NCBI GenBank assembly: GCA_003045065.1
Contig: PSQJ01000002.1
Coordinates: 248,001 to 312,000, forward strand
From: Candidatus Liberibacter europaeus
GTDB lineage: Bacteria > Pseudomonadota > Alphaproteobacteria > Rhizobiales > Rhizobiaceae
Direction: 5' to 3'
Length of the DNA: 64,000 nt
The first letter of the stretch is position 1. Every line of letters begins with the position of its first letter. Shown piece after piece: positions 1 to 11,100 of this stretch. Position numbers and translations under genes: made by a program. A model generated the notes under the pieces. The model searched no databases and was not told the origin of the DNA. It saw only the letters and a program-made list of their open reading frames with translations.

Positions 1-92
1 GTCGAAATCTTCCTGTGCGCGGACAACGTACGCGTACTAATGCTCGAACCGTAAAAAAATCTGGCAGGGGTGGAATTTTAAAGGTCAAGTAG
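1..92 (+). CDS. rpsM: 30S ribosomal protein S13, C-terminal end (partial)
   Basis: The window opens inside this gene; 29 codons are readable in frame 3, ending in TAG at 90-92. The translated tail contains RGQRTRTNARTVKK, the conserved basic C-terminal extension of S13 that reaches into the decoding region of the 30S subunit and contacts tRNA. It is followed by rpsK, rpoA and rplQ in the standard bacterial alpha-operon order, which supports the call. The 5' part lies outside the window. Confidence 0.93.
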   Translation, partial: RNLPVRGQRTRTNARTVKKSGRGGILKVK

Positions 93-186
93 TATTTATT
101 TTTGTATTTGTTTTGATTGTTAGAGGAGTTGGATTTGTTTGTCTGTTTAGGATGTTTATTGTTTATAATAGATAGGGGGGCCTTTC

Positions 187-576
187 ATGCCTAAAGGTCC
201 TGTGCGTATTCGGAATCGTGAGCGAAAAAATATCACTTGTGGAATTGCTCATGTTGAGTCGACGTTTAATAATACTAGAATTACGATAACAGATGTTCAA
301 GGAAATACTATTTCATGGTCTTCTCCTAAAGTGGTTGGTTTTTCTGGTTCGCGCAAGAATAGTCCTTTTGCAGCTCAAGTTGCAGCTGATGATTGTTCAA
401 AAAAAGCTCAAGCTCATGGCATGTCTATGCTAGATGTTAGGGTTAGTGGATTAGGTTCTGGGCGTGACTCAGCTTTAAGGGCTTTGCGAGCTATTGGATT
501 TACCATCATTTCTATTCGTGATGTAACTATGATAGCTCATAATGGATGTCGTCCTCGCAAGAGGCGTCGTATTTAA
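187..576 (+). CDS. rpsK: 30S ribosomal protein S11
   Basis: 129 residues, the normal S11 length. S11 is a platform protein of the small subunit and helps shape the E-site and mRNA exit path. Recognisable stretches are [15 protein letters not shown] near the N terminus, a central block ending [14 protein letters not shown], and the basic C terminus [11 protein letters not shown] purine-rich GATAGGGGGG run just before the ATG can act as ribosome binding site. It lies between rpsM and rpoA, as in the alpha operon, and is probably cotranscribed with them. Confidence 0.97.
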   Translation: MPKGPVRIRNRERKNITCGIAHVESTFNNTRITITDVQGNTISWSSPKVVGFSGSRKNSPFAAQVAADDCSKKAQAHGMSMLDVRVSGLGSGRDSALRALRAIGFTIISIRDVTMIAHNGCRPRKRRRI

Positions 577-627
577 AAAAGTCCGTTTTAAGTAAGATTT
601 TATATTCAATATAGTGTTGAGTTATTT

Positions 628-657
628 TAATCCGGTTGTCTCTAATCCGGTTGTCTA
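628..657 (+). repeat. 15-bp tandem duplication in the rpsK-rpoA spacer
   Basis: TAATCCGGTTGTCTC at 628-642 is immediately followed by TAATCCGGTTGTCTA at 643-657, so 14 of 15 bases are repeated head to tail. It sits about 35 bases upstream of the rpoA start in an otherwise AT-rich spacer. No function is apparent; a slippage duplication in an operon spacer is the simplest reading. Confidence 0.85.
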
Positions 658-691
658 TACGTTTGTTGGTGATTGAAAAAAGGTTGGTGAT

Positions 692-1714
692 ATGATCCAG
701 AAAAACTGGCAAGAATTGATTAAGCCGAGCAATATTGAATTTACAATTCTTGACAATGAGGAGGAAAACAGAACGATGTTGGTTGCTGAACCTCTTCCTC
801 GTGGTTTTGCTCATACTATTGGTAATGCTCTTCGTCGTGTATTATTGTCGTCTTTACGCGGTGCTGCTATAACTGCAGTACAAATTGATGGTATTTTACA
901 TGAGATTTCCTCTATAAAGGGGGTTAGAGAAGATCTGACAGAAATAATCCTTAATATCAAAGGCGTTAATTTAAAGATGTCAGGTGATCGTTCTAGGAAG
1001 GTTACTATATTTAAGCGTGGTCCTGGAGTAGTTACTGCAGGAGATATACAGACTGTCAATGACATTGAAATACTTAATCCAAATCATGTGATTTGTAGTC
1101 TTGATGTAGACGCAGTGATTCGTATGGAATTAACAGTTTCTAAAGGTCATGGTTATGTTCCAGCCAAACATCATAAGCCAGAAAATAGTCCTATCGGCTT
1201 AATTCTTATTGATGCTTTGTATTCTCCAATTAAAAAGGTATCTTATAAAGTTGAAAATGCTCGTGAGGGACAAGTTCTTGACTATGATAAATTGAATATG
1301 GTCATTGATACTGATGGATCCATTAGTGGAGAGGATGCTATTGCGTTTGCCTCACGTATTTTGCAAGATCAATTAAATGTGTTTATAAATTTTGAAGAGC
1401 CTAAAACAGAAGAAAAAGATGAAGTAGATGTATGTCGTCTTCCTTTCAATCCTGCTCTTCTGAAAAAAGTTGATGAATTGGAGCTTTCTGTTCGATCTGC
1501 TAACTGCTTGAAAGGTGATAATATAGTTTATATTGGTGACTTGATTCAGAAAACTGAAGCTGAGATGCTTCGTACGGCTAATTTTGGTCGAAAATCTCTT
1601 AATGAGATAAGAACAGTTTTATCAACTATGGGATTGCACCTAGGTATGGATTTAAAAAATTGGCCTCCAGAAAATATAGAAGAGTTGGCTAAAAAATATG
1701 AAGATAAGTGTTGA
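692..1714 (+). CDS. rpoA: DNA-directed RNA polymerase subunit alpha
   Basis: 340 residues, close to the usual length for Rhizobiales RpoA. The N-terminal domain (about 1-235) dimerises and nucleates core assembly; it carries [20 protein letters not shown] around residues 35-52. After an acidic linker ([12 protein letters not shown]) the C-terminal domain contains RSANCLK and [10 protein letters not shown], the helix-hairpin-helix surfaces that contact UP-element DNA and activators. AAAAAAGGTTGGTGAT precedes the ATG. The gene is in the alpha operon between rpsK and rplQ. Confidence 0.98.
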   Translation: MIQKNWQELIKPSNIEFTILDNEEENRTMLVAEPLPRGFAHTIGNALRRVLLSSLRGAAITAVQIDGILHEISSIKGVREDLTEIILNIKGVNLKMSGDRSRKVTIFKRGPGVVTAGDIQTVNDIEILNPNHVICSLDVDAVIRMELTVSKGHGYVPAKHHKPENSPIGLILIDALYSPIKKVSYKVENAREGQVLDYDKLNMVIDTDGSISGEDAIAFASRILQDQLNVFINFEEPKTEEKDEVDVCRLPFNPALLKKVDELELSVRSANCLKGDNIVYIGDLIQKTEAEMLRTANFGRKSLNEIRTVLSTMGLHLGMDLKNWPPENIEELAKKYEDKC

Positions 1715-1756
1715 AGTAAAAGATACTTATCTTAGGGTAAAAGAAGGGGATATGTA

Positions 1757-2164
1757 ATGCGCCATGCTATCAGTGGACGTAAATTAAACAGAACTACTAG
1801 TCATCGCAAGTCTATGCTTGCGAATATGGCTGTTTCTCTGATTCATCATGAGCAGATTTCAACTACTTATCAAAAAGCAAAGGAGCTGCTTCCTATTGTT
1901 GAGAAGCTTGTTACTTTAGGGAAAAGAAAAACCTTAAGTTCTCGTCGTTTGGCAATATCTAAAATTAAGGATGTTAAGGTAGTTTCTAAATTATTTGATG
2001 TGATAGCTGATCGTTATGCTGAACGTCATGGGGGGTGCCTTAGGGTTATGAAGACTGGTTTTCGATATGGTGACAGTGCTCCTATGGCTGTGATTGAATT
2101 TGTTGATCGGGATGTTTCGGCGAAAGGAAAAGATATTATTTCTAGCCCTAATAACAAAAAATGA
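1757..2164 (+). CDS. rplQ: 50S ribosomal protein L17
   Basis: 135 residues. It begins [20 protein letters not shown], the signature of bacterial L17, which lies near the peptide exit tunnel of the large subunit. The conserved [13 protein letters not shown] block is near residue 110, followed by a short lysine/asparagine-rich tail. GAAGGGGATATGTA precedes the ATG and provides a good ribosome binding site. The spacing from rpoA is only 42 bases, so it is the last gene of the alpha operon; 280 bases without a clear gene follow before argG. Confidence 0.97.
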   Translation: MRHAISGRKLNRTTSHRKSMLANMAVSLIHHEQISTTYQKAKELLPIVEKLVTLGKRKTLSSRRLAISKIKDVKVVSKLFDVIADRYAERHGGCLRVMKTGFRYGDSAPMAVIEFVDRDVSAKGKDIISSPNNKK

Positions 2165-2298
2165 TGGTTGTTGATTTGTAATTTTTTTAAATCTAGTATC
2201 TTCGCATAATTGAAATCATATTTTTTGTGGTTTTTATCAATAAATCGGTTGTTATCCCTGTGTAATATTCATTTTTGAATCTTATAAGGGAGGTCCTG

Positions 2299-2343
2299 TT
2301 GTCATTTGATACAATTTATATTATTCTAGATTGTATAAGATAG
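2299..2343 (+). CDS. Possible 14-codon leader ORF before argG
   Basis: A strong Shine-Dalgarno-like run, AAGGGAGGTCC (about 2286-2296), is followed 2-6 bases later by TTG and 14 sense codons (LSFDTIYIILDCIR) before TAG. The peptide is not arginine-rich, so classical attenuation for argG is not obvious. An imperfect dyad, ATACAAT...ATTGTAT, lies within the ORF. It may equally be the stranded ribosome binding site of a lost gene; in Rhizobiales other genes often follow rplQ. I have no evidence that it is translated. Confidence 0.2.
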   Translation: MSFDTIYIILDCIR

Positions 2344-2444
2344 TTAGGTTGATATCTTTTTTACTATACAAGGTTTGCATATATAAGTGGTTTTTTCTGT
2401 ATAGTACTTTTTATCTTTTAAATTGTAGATAGGTGGATTTGTTT

Positions 2445-3686
2445 TTGTGTATCAATAATAAAAAAGTTGTCCTTGCTTATTCTGGTGGTCTTGATACTTT
2501 AGCCATGTTAAAGTGGCTGCAAGTGGAAAGAGGCTTAGAAGTTGTGGTTTTTATCGCTGATCTTGGTCAAGGAGAGGAGTTGAAGGCGGCTTGTGATAAA
2601 GCTAGATTGCTTGGTGCAGCAGAGGTTTGTGTTGAAGATTTGCGTAGAGAGTTTGTTCGTGACTATGTATTCCCCATGTTTAGAGCTAACGCTGTATATG
2701 AAGGATGTTATTTACTAGGCACCGCTATTGCTCGCCCTTTGATTGCTAAATATTTAGTTGATATTGCTCATAAAACAGGGGCTGATGCAATTGCGCATGG
2801 ATCTACTGGCAAGGGAAATGATCAGATTCGTTTTGAATTATCTGCTTATGCCTTAGATCCTGATATACAAGTTATTGCTCCATGGAGACATTGGTCATTT
2901 AAAGGCAGACAGGATCTTATTGATTTTGCAGAGAAACATTCGATTCCTATTGATAAAAACAAAGTAGGTGAATCTCCTTTTTCAGTAGATACCAATTTAT
3001 TACATTCTTCTTCTGAAGGTCGGATTCTTGAAGATCCTTCGCAGCATGCTCCTGAATATGTATATAAAGTTACTCTTTCTCCTGAAAATGCTCCGGATAC
3101 TCCAACTTTTATCGATATTGGTTTTAAACATGGTGATGCCGTTTCTATTAATGGTGAGTTTATGCCACCAGAAGTATTATTGGAAAAGTTGAATCAATAT
3201 GGTCGTTCTAATGGAATTGGTCGCATTGATATGGTGGAAAATAGATTTATTGGAATCAAATCTAGGGGAATATATGAAACTCCTGGTGGTACAATTTTAT
3301 TATCTGCTCATCGTGCTATTGAATCAATTGCTTTAGATTCAGGTTCGGTTCATTTAAAAGATGATTTAATGCCTAGATACGCTCTTCTTATTTATCAGGG
3401 CTATTGGTTTTCTCCTGAAAGGGAAATGTTGCAATCTCTTATCGATAAAAGTCAAGAATATGTAGAAGGTACAGTTACGCTCAAGCTTTATAAAGGCAAT
3501 GTGATGGTTTGTGGGCGTGATAGTGATAAGTCTTTATATTCTGATGAACTGGTAACTTTTGAAGATGATACGGATATGTATGATCAGAGAGACTCCGAGG
3601 GTTTCATAAAGTTACATGCCTTGCGTTTGCGTACTATTGCAAGGCGTAAAAGAGCTTTAAGTTTATCGCATTTGAAAACAGATTGA
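2445..3686 (+). CDS. argG: Argininosuccinate synthase
   Basis: It joins citrulline and aspartate using ATP in the penultimate step of arginine synthesis. The N-terminal ATP-pyrophosphatase loop reads [17 protein letters not shown], and the family blocks [26 protein letters not shown] and NLLHSSSEG follow in order. I place the start at TTG 2445 because AGGTGG (2431-2436) lies eight bases upstream; the longer frame would start at GTG 2433 inside that ribosome binding site. The protein is then 413 residues, near the usual length. Leucine follows GGLDT where most family members have serine. It is monocistronic here. Confidence 0.95.
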   Translation: MCINNKKVVLAYSGGLDTLAMLKWLQVERGLEVVVFIADLGQGEELKAACDKARLLGAAEVCVEDLRREFVRDYVFPMFRANAVYEGCYLLGTAIARPLIAKYLVDIAHKTGADAIAHGSTGKGNDQIRFELSAYALDPDIQVIAPWRHWSFKGRQDLIDFAEKHSIPIDKNKVGESPFSVDTNLLHSSSEGRILEDPSQHAPEYVYKVTLSPENAPDTPTFIDIGFKHGDAVSINGEFMPPEVLLEKLNQYGRSNGIGRIDMVENRFIGIKSRGIYETPGGTILLSAHRAIESIALDSGSVHLKDDLMPRYALLIYQGYWFSPEREMLQSLIDKSQEYVEGTVTLKLYKGNVMVCGRDSDKSLYSDELVTFEDDTDMYDQRDSEGFIKLHALRLRTIARRKRALSLSHLKTD

Positions 3687-3824
3687 TGTTTTGCAATACA
3701 TACAATGGCTTATATTGCTCAATATAGTATCTTTTTACGATTGTTTGTAAGTTGATGTGGAATTAGTTTTTTCATGTCTCAATTTTGATGGTGTAGTTTT
3801 TTATAAGATGGAAGATTTGGATAT

Positions 3825-5651
3825 ATGCAGATTCGCAATGTTGCAATTATCGCTCACGTAGATCATGGGAAAACAACATTGGTTGATGAGCTTCTTAAGC
3901 AATCTGGTGCTTTTCGTGATAATCAGCGCGTTGTTGAACGTGTTATGGATTCTACTGATCTTGAAAAAGAACGTGGTATAACTATTCTTGCAAAAGTCAC
4001 TTCTGTTGTTTGGAAAGGAGTTCGTATCAATATTGTTGATACTCCTGGTCATGCTGATTTTGGTGGCGAGGTTGAACGAATTTTATCCATGGTGGATGGA
4101 GCTGTTTTATTAGTTGATTCTGCAGAAGGTCCTATGCCTCAAACGAAGTTTGTTGTTGGTAAAGCACTGAAAGTAGGTTTGCGTCCAATAGTAGTTATAA
4201 ATAAAATAGATCGTTCTGATGCTCGCGCAGATGAAGTAGTAAACGAGGTGTTTGATCTTTTTTCTTCATTGGATGCGAATGATGATCAACTTGATTTTCC
4301 TATCCTTTATGGATCTGGTCGTGCTGGTTGGATGAGTGATTCTCTTGATGTATCACAAGGATTGGATTTATCACCTTTGTTTGATCTTATAATAGAACAT
4401 GTTCCACAGCCTGTTATAGCTGAAGGAAAGTTTAAGATGATAGGTACTATTTTAGAAAAAAATGCGTTTTTGGGTCGTATTGTAACAGGACGTATTCATT
4501 CTGGTAGTATTCAATCTAATCAAAGTATAAAAGCTTTAAGTCCTGATGGTTCTTTGGTGGAAATGGGTCGTGTTTCCAAGATTCTTGCTTTCCGTGGAAT
4601 TGAACGACAACCAGTTGATGAAGCATGTGCAGGTGATATAGTTTCTATTGCTGGATTAGTTAAGGCAACAGTTGCGGATACTTTCTGCGATGTATCGGTA
4701 GTTGAACAATTAAAGTCTCAGCCTATTGACCCTCCAACTGTAACTATGACTTTTCTTGTAAATGATTCTCCTTTTGCTGGTACTGAAGGAGATAAAGTGA
4801 CGAGTCGTATGATAAGAGACCGTCTTTTTAAAGAGGCTGAAGGAAATGTTGCTCTGAAAGTTGAAGAAAGCAGTTCTAAGGATTCTTTTTTTGTTTCTGG
4901 ACGAGGAGAGCTTCAACTTTCTGTTTTGATTGAAACTATGCGTCGCGAAGGTTTTGAATTGGCTGTTTCTCGTCCTCGTGTTGTGATGAAAAGAGAGGGA
5001 GATTCTCTTTTAGAGCCAGTTGAAGAAGTGGTTATTGATGTTGATGAAAAATATTCTGGCTCAGTTGTTCAAAGAATGACTTTATATAAATCTGAAATGA
5101 TAGAATTACGTCCTTCTGGTGTAGATCGTGTTCGTCTCGTTTTTCTTTCTCCTACGCGTGGATTAATAGGATATCAATCAAAGTTGATGACTGATACACG
5201 TGGTACAGCTACTATGAATCGTTTGTTTAATTCATATCAGCCTCATAAGGGTGAAATAGGAGGTCGTACCAATGGTGTGTTGTTATCTAATGAAGAAGGT
5301 AAAGTGGTTGCATATGCTTTATTTAATTTAGAAGATCGTGGGTCTATGATTGTAGAACCTGGTGATAAAGTATACCAAGGTATGATAGTTGGGATTCATA
5401 ATCGAGATAATGATTTAGAAGTAAATGTTTTAAAGGGAAAAAAATTAACCAATATGCGTGCATCGGGAAAAGATGAGGCTGTAAAATTAGTTCCAGCTAT
5501 TAAGATGACGTTAGAACAGTCCTTGTCTTGGATACAAAATGATGAATTAGTGGAAGTAACACCTAAATCTATTCGATTAAGGAAAATATTTCTTGATCCG
5601 AATGAACGTAAGAGAAGGGGAAAGATGTTGGATTCAGGTTATGATACTTGA
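3825..5651 (+). CDS. typA: Ribosome-associated GTPase TypA/BipA
   Basis: 608 residues, full length for TypA, an EF-G-like translational GTPase that assists ribosome assembly and translation under stress. The G domain shows [11 protein letters not shown] near residue 10, ERGITILAK in switch [15 protein letters not shown], and [12 protein letters not shown]-like domains II-V follow, with [20 protein letters not shown] and [10 protein letters not shown], and the TypA-specific C-terminal domain contains [14 protein letters not shown] and [12 protein letters not shown]. The ATG at 3825 follows GATGGAAGATTTGG. It stands alone between argG and ppa. Confidence 0.98.
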   Translation: MQIRNVAIIAHVDHGKTTLVDELLKQSGAFRDNQRVVERVMDSTDLEKERGITILAKVTSVVWKGVRINIVDTPGHADFGGEVERILSMVDGAVLLVDSAEGPMPQTKFVVGKALKVGLRPIVVINKIDRSDARADEVVNEVFDLFSSLDANDDQLDFPILYGSGRAGWMSDSLDVSQGLDLSPLFDLIIEHVPQPVIAEGKFKMIGTILEKNAFLGRIVTGRIHSGSIQSNQSIKALSPDGSLVEMGRVSKILAFRGIERQPVDEACAGDIVSIAGLVKATVADTFCDVSVVEQLKSQPIDPPTVTMTFLVNDSPFAGTEGDKVTSRMIRDRLFKEAEGNVALKVEESSSKDSFFVSGRGELQLSVLIETMRREGFELAVSRPRVVMKREGDSLLEPVEEVVIDVDEKYSGSVVQRMTLYKSEMIELRPSGVDRVRLVFLSPTRGLIGYQSKLMTDTRGTATMNRLFNSYQPHKGEIGGRTNGVLLSNEEGKVVAYALFNLEDRGSMIVEPGDKVYQGMIVGIHNRDNDLEVNVLKGKKLTNMRASGKDEAVKLVPAIKMTLEQSLSWIQNDELVEVTPKSIRLRKIFLDPNERKRRGKMLDSGYDT

Positions 5652-5840
5652 TATTTTAATCATTTTATGTGCAAACACTGTATCTACTGGATTGTGAGGT
5701 AATATAATTGGATTGAAATTATGTGTGAAAATTTATTACACTTTCCTGTCTTGATAAATTACGGGCGTATATTTTTTAGGTAGCTTTATCAATCTTATTC
5801 CTTGAAAAAGATATAATGAATTTTGGTATAGGGAGATTTT

Positions 5841-6374
5841 ATGAAACTGAATGATATTTCTATTGGATTGAATCCACCAAAAGATGTAAATGTTTTTATT
5901 GAAATTCCTCTTGGTGGACATCCTATAAAATATGAAATGGATAAAAAGAGTGGTATTCTAGTAGTAGATAGATTAATTTCTACTTCAATGCTTTATCCAG
6001 GGAACTATGGTTTTATTCCGCATACACTATCTGAGGATGGAGATCCTATTGATGTCATTATTTATAATACGGATTCTATTTTACCAGGATCTATCATAAG
6101 TGTTCGTCCTATTGGGGTAATAAAAATGGAAGATGATGGGGGCAAGGATGAAAAAATATTTGCTGTGCCATCAAAGCATATAACTAATTTATATGATGCA
6201 ATCCAAAGTTATGAGGATATTCCCAATTCATTTTTGCAAAAAGTAGAGCATTTTTTCAAACATTATAAAGACCTTGAATCTGGAAAATGGGCTAAATTAG
6301 ATGGTTGGGAAGGGGTTGGTAGTGCTCATGAGATCATATTATCAGCCATAAATCGGGGTGGTGGAATAGTATAA
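5841..6374 (+). CDS. ppa: Inorganic pyrophosphatase (family I)
   Basis: 177 residues, normal for the soluble hexameric bacterial enzyme that hydrolyses pyrophosphate and drives biosynthetic reactions forward. Active-site stretches are visible: [11 protein letters not shown], the metal-binding [18 protein letters not shown], and [21 protein letters not shown] before the ATG is a good ribosome binding site. Its last 49 bases overlap the 3' end of the convergent DUF167 gene on the minus strand. In Rhizobiales ppa often lies near YggT and DUF167 genes, as here. Confidence 0.97.
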   Translation: MKLNDISIGLNPPKDVNVFIEIPLGGHPIKYEMDKKSGILVVDRLISTSMLYPGNYGFIPHTLSEDGDPIDVIIYNTDSILPGSIISVRPIGVIKMEDDGGKDEKIFAVPSKHITNLYDAIQSYEDIPNSFLQKVEHFFKHYKDLESGKWAKLDGWEGVGSAHEIILSAINRGGGIV

Positions 6375-6661
6375 TTATTACTATTTGTTAGTAATTCCAT
6401 TAATTCTTTTTGATTTTTATCAATATATATCTTTTTTATATTTGAGGATTGTCCAGAACGAAGTATTACTGCAGACTTTCTAATTGATAGTATTGCAGAA
6501 AGAATCTTAATCATTTCCTTATTAGCCTTTCCCCGCTGTGGAGGAGCTGTTACCTTCATTTTTATATTAATGCTACCGTTTTGTATATTTTCAATTGATA
6601 CTATTCCGCTTTGTTTAGCGTTAGGAATAAGATGAATATTAATAGTGCACATTGATTTCAA
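6326..6661 (-). CDS. DUF167 (YggU/UPF0235) family protein
   Basis: 111 residues. The conserved core [33 protein letters not shown] and [11 protein letters not shown] matches the DUF167 fold (YggU, UPF0235), a small alpha/beta protein of unknown biochemical function. It follows the YggT gene by 26 bases on the same strand, the arrangement seen in many alphaproteobacteria, so the two are probably cotranscribed. Its 3' end overlaps ppa tail to tail. The last residues (after about 95) are less conserved and lie in the overlap. Confidence 0.88.
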   Translation of the reverse strand: MKSMCTINIHLIPNAKQSGIVSIENIQNGSINIKMKVTAPPQRGKANKEMIKILSAILSIRKSAVILRSGQSSNIKKIYIDKNQKELMELLTNSNNYTIPPPRFMADNMIS

Positions 6662-6687
6662 GTTTTGTTTTTAACAATGCTTCTGTT

Positions 6688-6984
6688 TTACCATAATATT
6701 ATGCTATTCAAACAATATCGTAGAAAGTATATGGCAATCAAAAGAATCGCATGGGACATATCTATGCTGCTTCCAAATCTTCCTGTAAGTGGAGGTATAA
6801 TTTGTCTAATTAACCTTAAAAGTGGCTCTGTTGCCATGTATAATAATCGACCAACCACTTTCACAAGTGAGTTTGATGCGTTTATTATTTCGTAAGTGCA
6901 TAGAAAAGATAGTATAATCTGTATGATGATTATTTCACTGTATGATTTTAATATTAGGTATATAATTTTTAGAATAAAGTCCAT
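6688..6984 (-). CDS. YggT family integral membrane protein
   Basis: 98 residues with two or three hydrophobic helices: about 5-28, an amphipathic centre, and about 75-95. The family signature appears as ATEPLLRLIRQIIPPLTG after the first membrane segment. YggT proteins are small inner-membrane proteins linked to osmotic tolerance or envelope organisation; the exact role is unknown. It is the upstream member of a two-gene minus-strand unit with the DUF167 gene. Because it starts at the edge of a 1.2 kb gene-poor region, its promoter must lie there. Confidence 0.88.
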   Translation of the reverse strand: MDFILKIIYLILKSYSEIIIIQIILSFLCTYEIINASNSLVKVVGRLLYMATEPLLRLIRQIIPPLTGRFGSSIDMSHAILLIAIYFLRYCLNSIILW

Positions 6985-8160
6985 TTATTGTTCCATCTCC
7001 ATAATTGTATTCTAAAAGTATAGTTAGTGATTATTATTCTATGTTTTTATGAGTATTATTTGATTTTACTGTATATCACATATAAAAAAATAACCTTATT
7101 TTTCTTACATTATAAAATTTATCTTGATTAAGATTACTTATAGTAAACTCTTATTTACAAAATCTCAATTTTAACTAAATATTTTATTTTTTGTTTAAAT
7201 ATTATCCATTGTAAAAATGCAGGTTGATTGAATTACTTTACTATCAATATTGGATATTAATTAGTAAATACAAATAACCAAAAAACTTTATGTATTCATT
7301 TTGATAAGAGATACGCCATTGTTATCAAGTTAAGTATAGCTAACACCATTATATAACTCAGCAAAATAAATATAGTAATTTTTATGTCTCTCAAATTGTT
7401 TTTTATACATGTTATTTAGTTATTTCAATTGTATATTTTTTATTTGAGGTTGTGGGGGCTTTTATGTTTTGGTCAGAGCTTTTTATATTTTTTACTTGTA
7501 CTTATCAGTATAATTCATCCCATATATCCTATAATATATTCTATATATTTGATTCTCAGAAACTGTATCACAAAATAGTAATATGAAATACTATTTTTAT
7601 ACAGATATTTGCGAAATTATTATTTTATAACATATATTTCTATAATATACATTAGTTAGTCTTTTTCTTTCTTTTATTTCAATAAATTTTGTAAATAAAA
7701 AATATTTATGTTATTACGAGTTAGTGATATCTTTTAATAAGATACTAATATATTTGCACTATTTCAATAATAACAATTATTAGTATAATCTTGTGTATAG
7801 CGTGAATTGTTATAATGACATGAAAATAGCGTTTTATATTTATTTTTGGATAATTAATAATGAAAAATTGAACTTATTAACCTTAATAAGTTTATTTTTA
7901 TTAAATTATAAACGATATATTATTGAATAAGTGGTGAAATACTAAGAGAAATAGGCGATATGTTCATCCAACACTGTTCCTATAGTAAATTTTTTTTGTG
8001 ATGTTTGTGAAATAAACAGCTTAGTAAAGAGTTTTTTCTGTATTTTCATAGATGCATTGAGTGGAAATTATTTGCTAAGATTTACGATGATTTCTTGTTT
8101 TTTATGAATTCGTCGTTTTTAGTTCTGCATAAAGGTCTAATTTTCTCATAAGGATATTTT
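6985..8160. other. Gene-poor AT-rich region upstream of the helicase gene
   Basis: About 1.18 kb without a convincing gene. The longest frame that has a purine-rich leader starts at ATG 7464 after TGTGGGGGCT and runs about 40 codons; it has no recognisable motif and I do not annotate it. Start-rich, stop-dense poly-A/T sequence fills the rest, as expected for decayed DNA in a shrinking genome. Promoters for YggT (minus) and the helicase (plus) must lie here. AAGGATATTTT directly before 8161 is the ribosome binding site of the helicase gene. Confidence 0.7.
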
Positions 8161-11100
8161 ATGGGCGAACAATTTCGGGTTGATAATTCTAAAAGAAAAT
8201 ATGTGATGCAGTCTCTTGAAGAGATGCGTCGCAAGCTTTTGGATCTTACTATACGCAATAAGTTATTAAATTTCCCAATAGATCAAACTTCATCTTCATT
8301 GCGGATTCTTAATACATCTCCTAATCATATATACCAATATATTTTTAGCGAAGAAGTTATGAAGTTTGCATCGCTTCCTGTTCCGACTCGCAAGCAGATA
8401 CAAGAGTATAAGTTATCAAATATTGGTGATTATCGTTCCATAGATGAAAAGGTATGGGCTGATAAATTAGGCATTTATATTAATTATGATTTGCCTATGG
8501 AATATAAATTTGATGATGAAGAGAAAAACTATCAGACTCTTAAGAACGCAAGAGATTTGCTTGTTAAGCATCTGAAAAACCAAGATTCTCCTATTGATAT
8601 AAATGAGATAGAGAAACAAATAGGTATTGGTTTAAATAAGTTGACAGCTCTTATAAAAAACAATGGCTATACAGATATAGAAGATTTTATGCGATCAATT
8701 CAGGATGGCGAACCTTTGAAATCACGCCATTTTCATCATCGTTTAGCAGCAAATCATATGCAAACCTTTCATTTCCCTGAAAACTTGGATGTTATCTTGC
8801 GATCAATAAATGAAAAATCGCATAACTCTATAAGGGAAACAGGTACTTCTATATTGTATATTGTGTTAGGTTTTTTAGAATGGTACGAAGCTGACGATTA
8901 TGACAATCCACGATTGGCGCCACTTTTTATAATGCCAGTATCTTTAGAAAAAGGTAATTTAGCTTCGCAGCAAGAGATCAGTCAGTATAACCTGCGCTAT
9001 ACAGGTGAAGAAATACTTCTTAATTTTTCTTTAAAAGAAAAGTTGCAAAATGATTTTGGAATTGTTTTGCCTCCTATTACAGAAGGCACGTGGCCAGAAG
9101 ATTATTTTCTTAAAGTTCATGATATTATAGAAAAAAGCAAGCCACACTGGTCAATTCGTCGTTATGTTGTGCTTGGATTATTAAATTTTAGCAAGATGTT
9201 GATGTGTCTTGATCTTGATCATACACGTTGGCCTGAAGGAAAAGATAGTATCCTTAATCATGAGATAATACAGCGTCTTTTTATTGCGCAATCTTCTGAT
9301 AATGATAAAACATCCACCGACTGTTCTCATAAAGATGTGGAATATAATATTGATGAAATAAAGGATATTCATGATAATTTTCCGTTGATTGATGATGCTG
9401 ATAGCTCTCAGCACAGTGCTTTGATTGACGTAATTAATGGTAAGAATCTGGTGATTGAAGGACCTCCGGGAACGGGAAAATCACAAACTATTACCAATAT
9501 TATTGCTATTGCTATGTTGCACGGGAAAAAAGTGCTTTTTTGTGCACAAAAAATGGCTGCAATTGAAGTAGTTAAACAACGTTTGGAAAAAGCTGGGCTA
9601 GGAGATTTTTGCTTAGAGCTTCACAGCCATAAGGCACATAAGCGTGCAGTTCTTGAGGATCTTCGCAAGTGTGTTTATAACAGAAATATAAAGGAAAATC
9701 CGAAAGAAATTGATGTGGAAACCACTCGTTATGAGGAATTGAAAGAACAGTTAAATCTATATGCTAAAGAAATAAATCAACCTTGGCAAAATACTGAATT
9801 AACTATTCATCAGATTTTGATGGGAGTTTCTAGATATCGTTTTGAATTAAATTTAGATCCTGCGAAATTGCATATAGATGGATTATCTGGAAAAAATGCA
9901 GATCGTTTATTTCGATCTCGTCTTGAGGATCAGGTTAAAACATTTAGAGATGCTGTCCTAGAGTTTCACAAACATGCTGGTGAAAATGCTCAATTAACTG
10001 ATCATCCTTGGTATGGTGTTCATAGTTCTGATATTCATGTATTAAATTGTCGAAGAGCTATTTCTTCGTTAGGAAATTGGCATTCTGCACTGACTGACTG
10101 GCAAAAAGATTACTATAGTTTTCTTGATAGGTATGCAATTCAAGATAAACGTCATCAGTCGTTGTGTTGGCAAGAACATCTTATTGATGCAGTTGATCAA
10201 ATGCCTATGTTATCCAAATCTGTTTGCTTTGAAGCATTTAAGAAATTTGATGATGATTCTATATCTTTTATTCAGCAATGGATAGAGGAGTTTAATCGTA
10301 TACGAGATGATTTTATTGACATTAAATCTTATTTAGCACCCAAAAGATTGGATGATTTGAGGGCATTTAAGGACATCCCAGTTTTTCCAAGTGTGTATGA
10401 AGAATTTGGCATTTGTATGAATAGTTCTTTTAGTGATGTAAGTAATATTATTTCTTCTTTAAAGGAAATAATGATATCTTGCGAAAAATATTGGACATCA
10501 TTTTCAGAGTTAATTCAAGATTTTCCGCCGGCATTTGCTAACAAGATCATTGCGAATCGACAGGGATTTCAAAATGCTGTGCTTATTATGGATTTGGCAG
10601 TTGAATTGCCGGTGTCATTATTGCGTTATAGGGATAGTTTATTTTGTAACGATGGCATAGATTCGGTATTAGAAGAATTATCAGAGCGGTTAGATTCATT
10701 AAATCTTCTTCGTGAATCTTTAGATGATGTTTTTAATATTAAAAAACTTCCCAGTGCAGAAGTTTTGAAAAGCCTTAACAAAGATCTCCATTCATCAGGA
10801 TTGTTTTCGTCTTTTAGTGCTTCGTGGAAACAAGCGAAAAAATCTCTTCTTGGTTTAGCAAAGAATCCAAGTATTTCTTGGAATACACTTTATGCACAAT
10901 TGCCAAATGCGCATCAGTTTGTTGTTGAACTAAATAAGCTTGATAAGAGAAATTTTGCCAATACCTTGGGAGAGCATTATCAAGGTTTATCAACTGATAT
11001 TGTAGCTTTGCAGAAAATAAGGGGCTGGTATCGCAGAGTACGTCAAATTTGGAATGATAATTCTGAATTAAGCTCTGTTCCGATTAATGGCTTTTTAATA

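Noticed and set aside
7464..7586. 40-codon frame after a G-run in the pre-helicase spacer
   Set aside because: The G-run could be a ribosome binding site, but the peptide is tyrosine/phenylalanine-rich as expected from AT-rich noise and resembles nothing.
7971..7990. GTTC...GTTC pair upstream of the helicase gene considered as a LexA box
   Set aside because: The spacing is ten bases instead of the seven required by the alphaproteobacterial SOS box.
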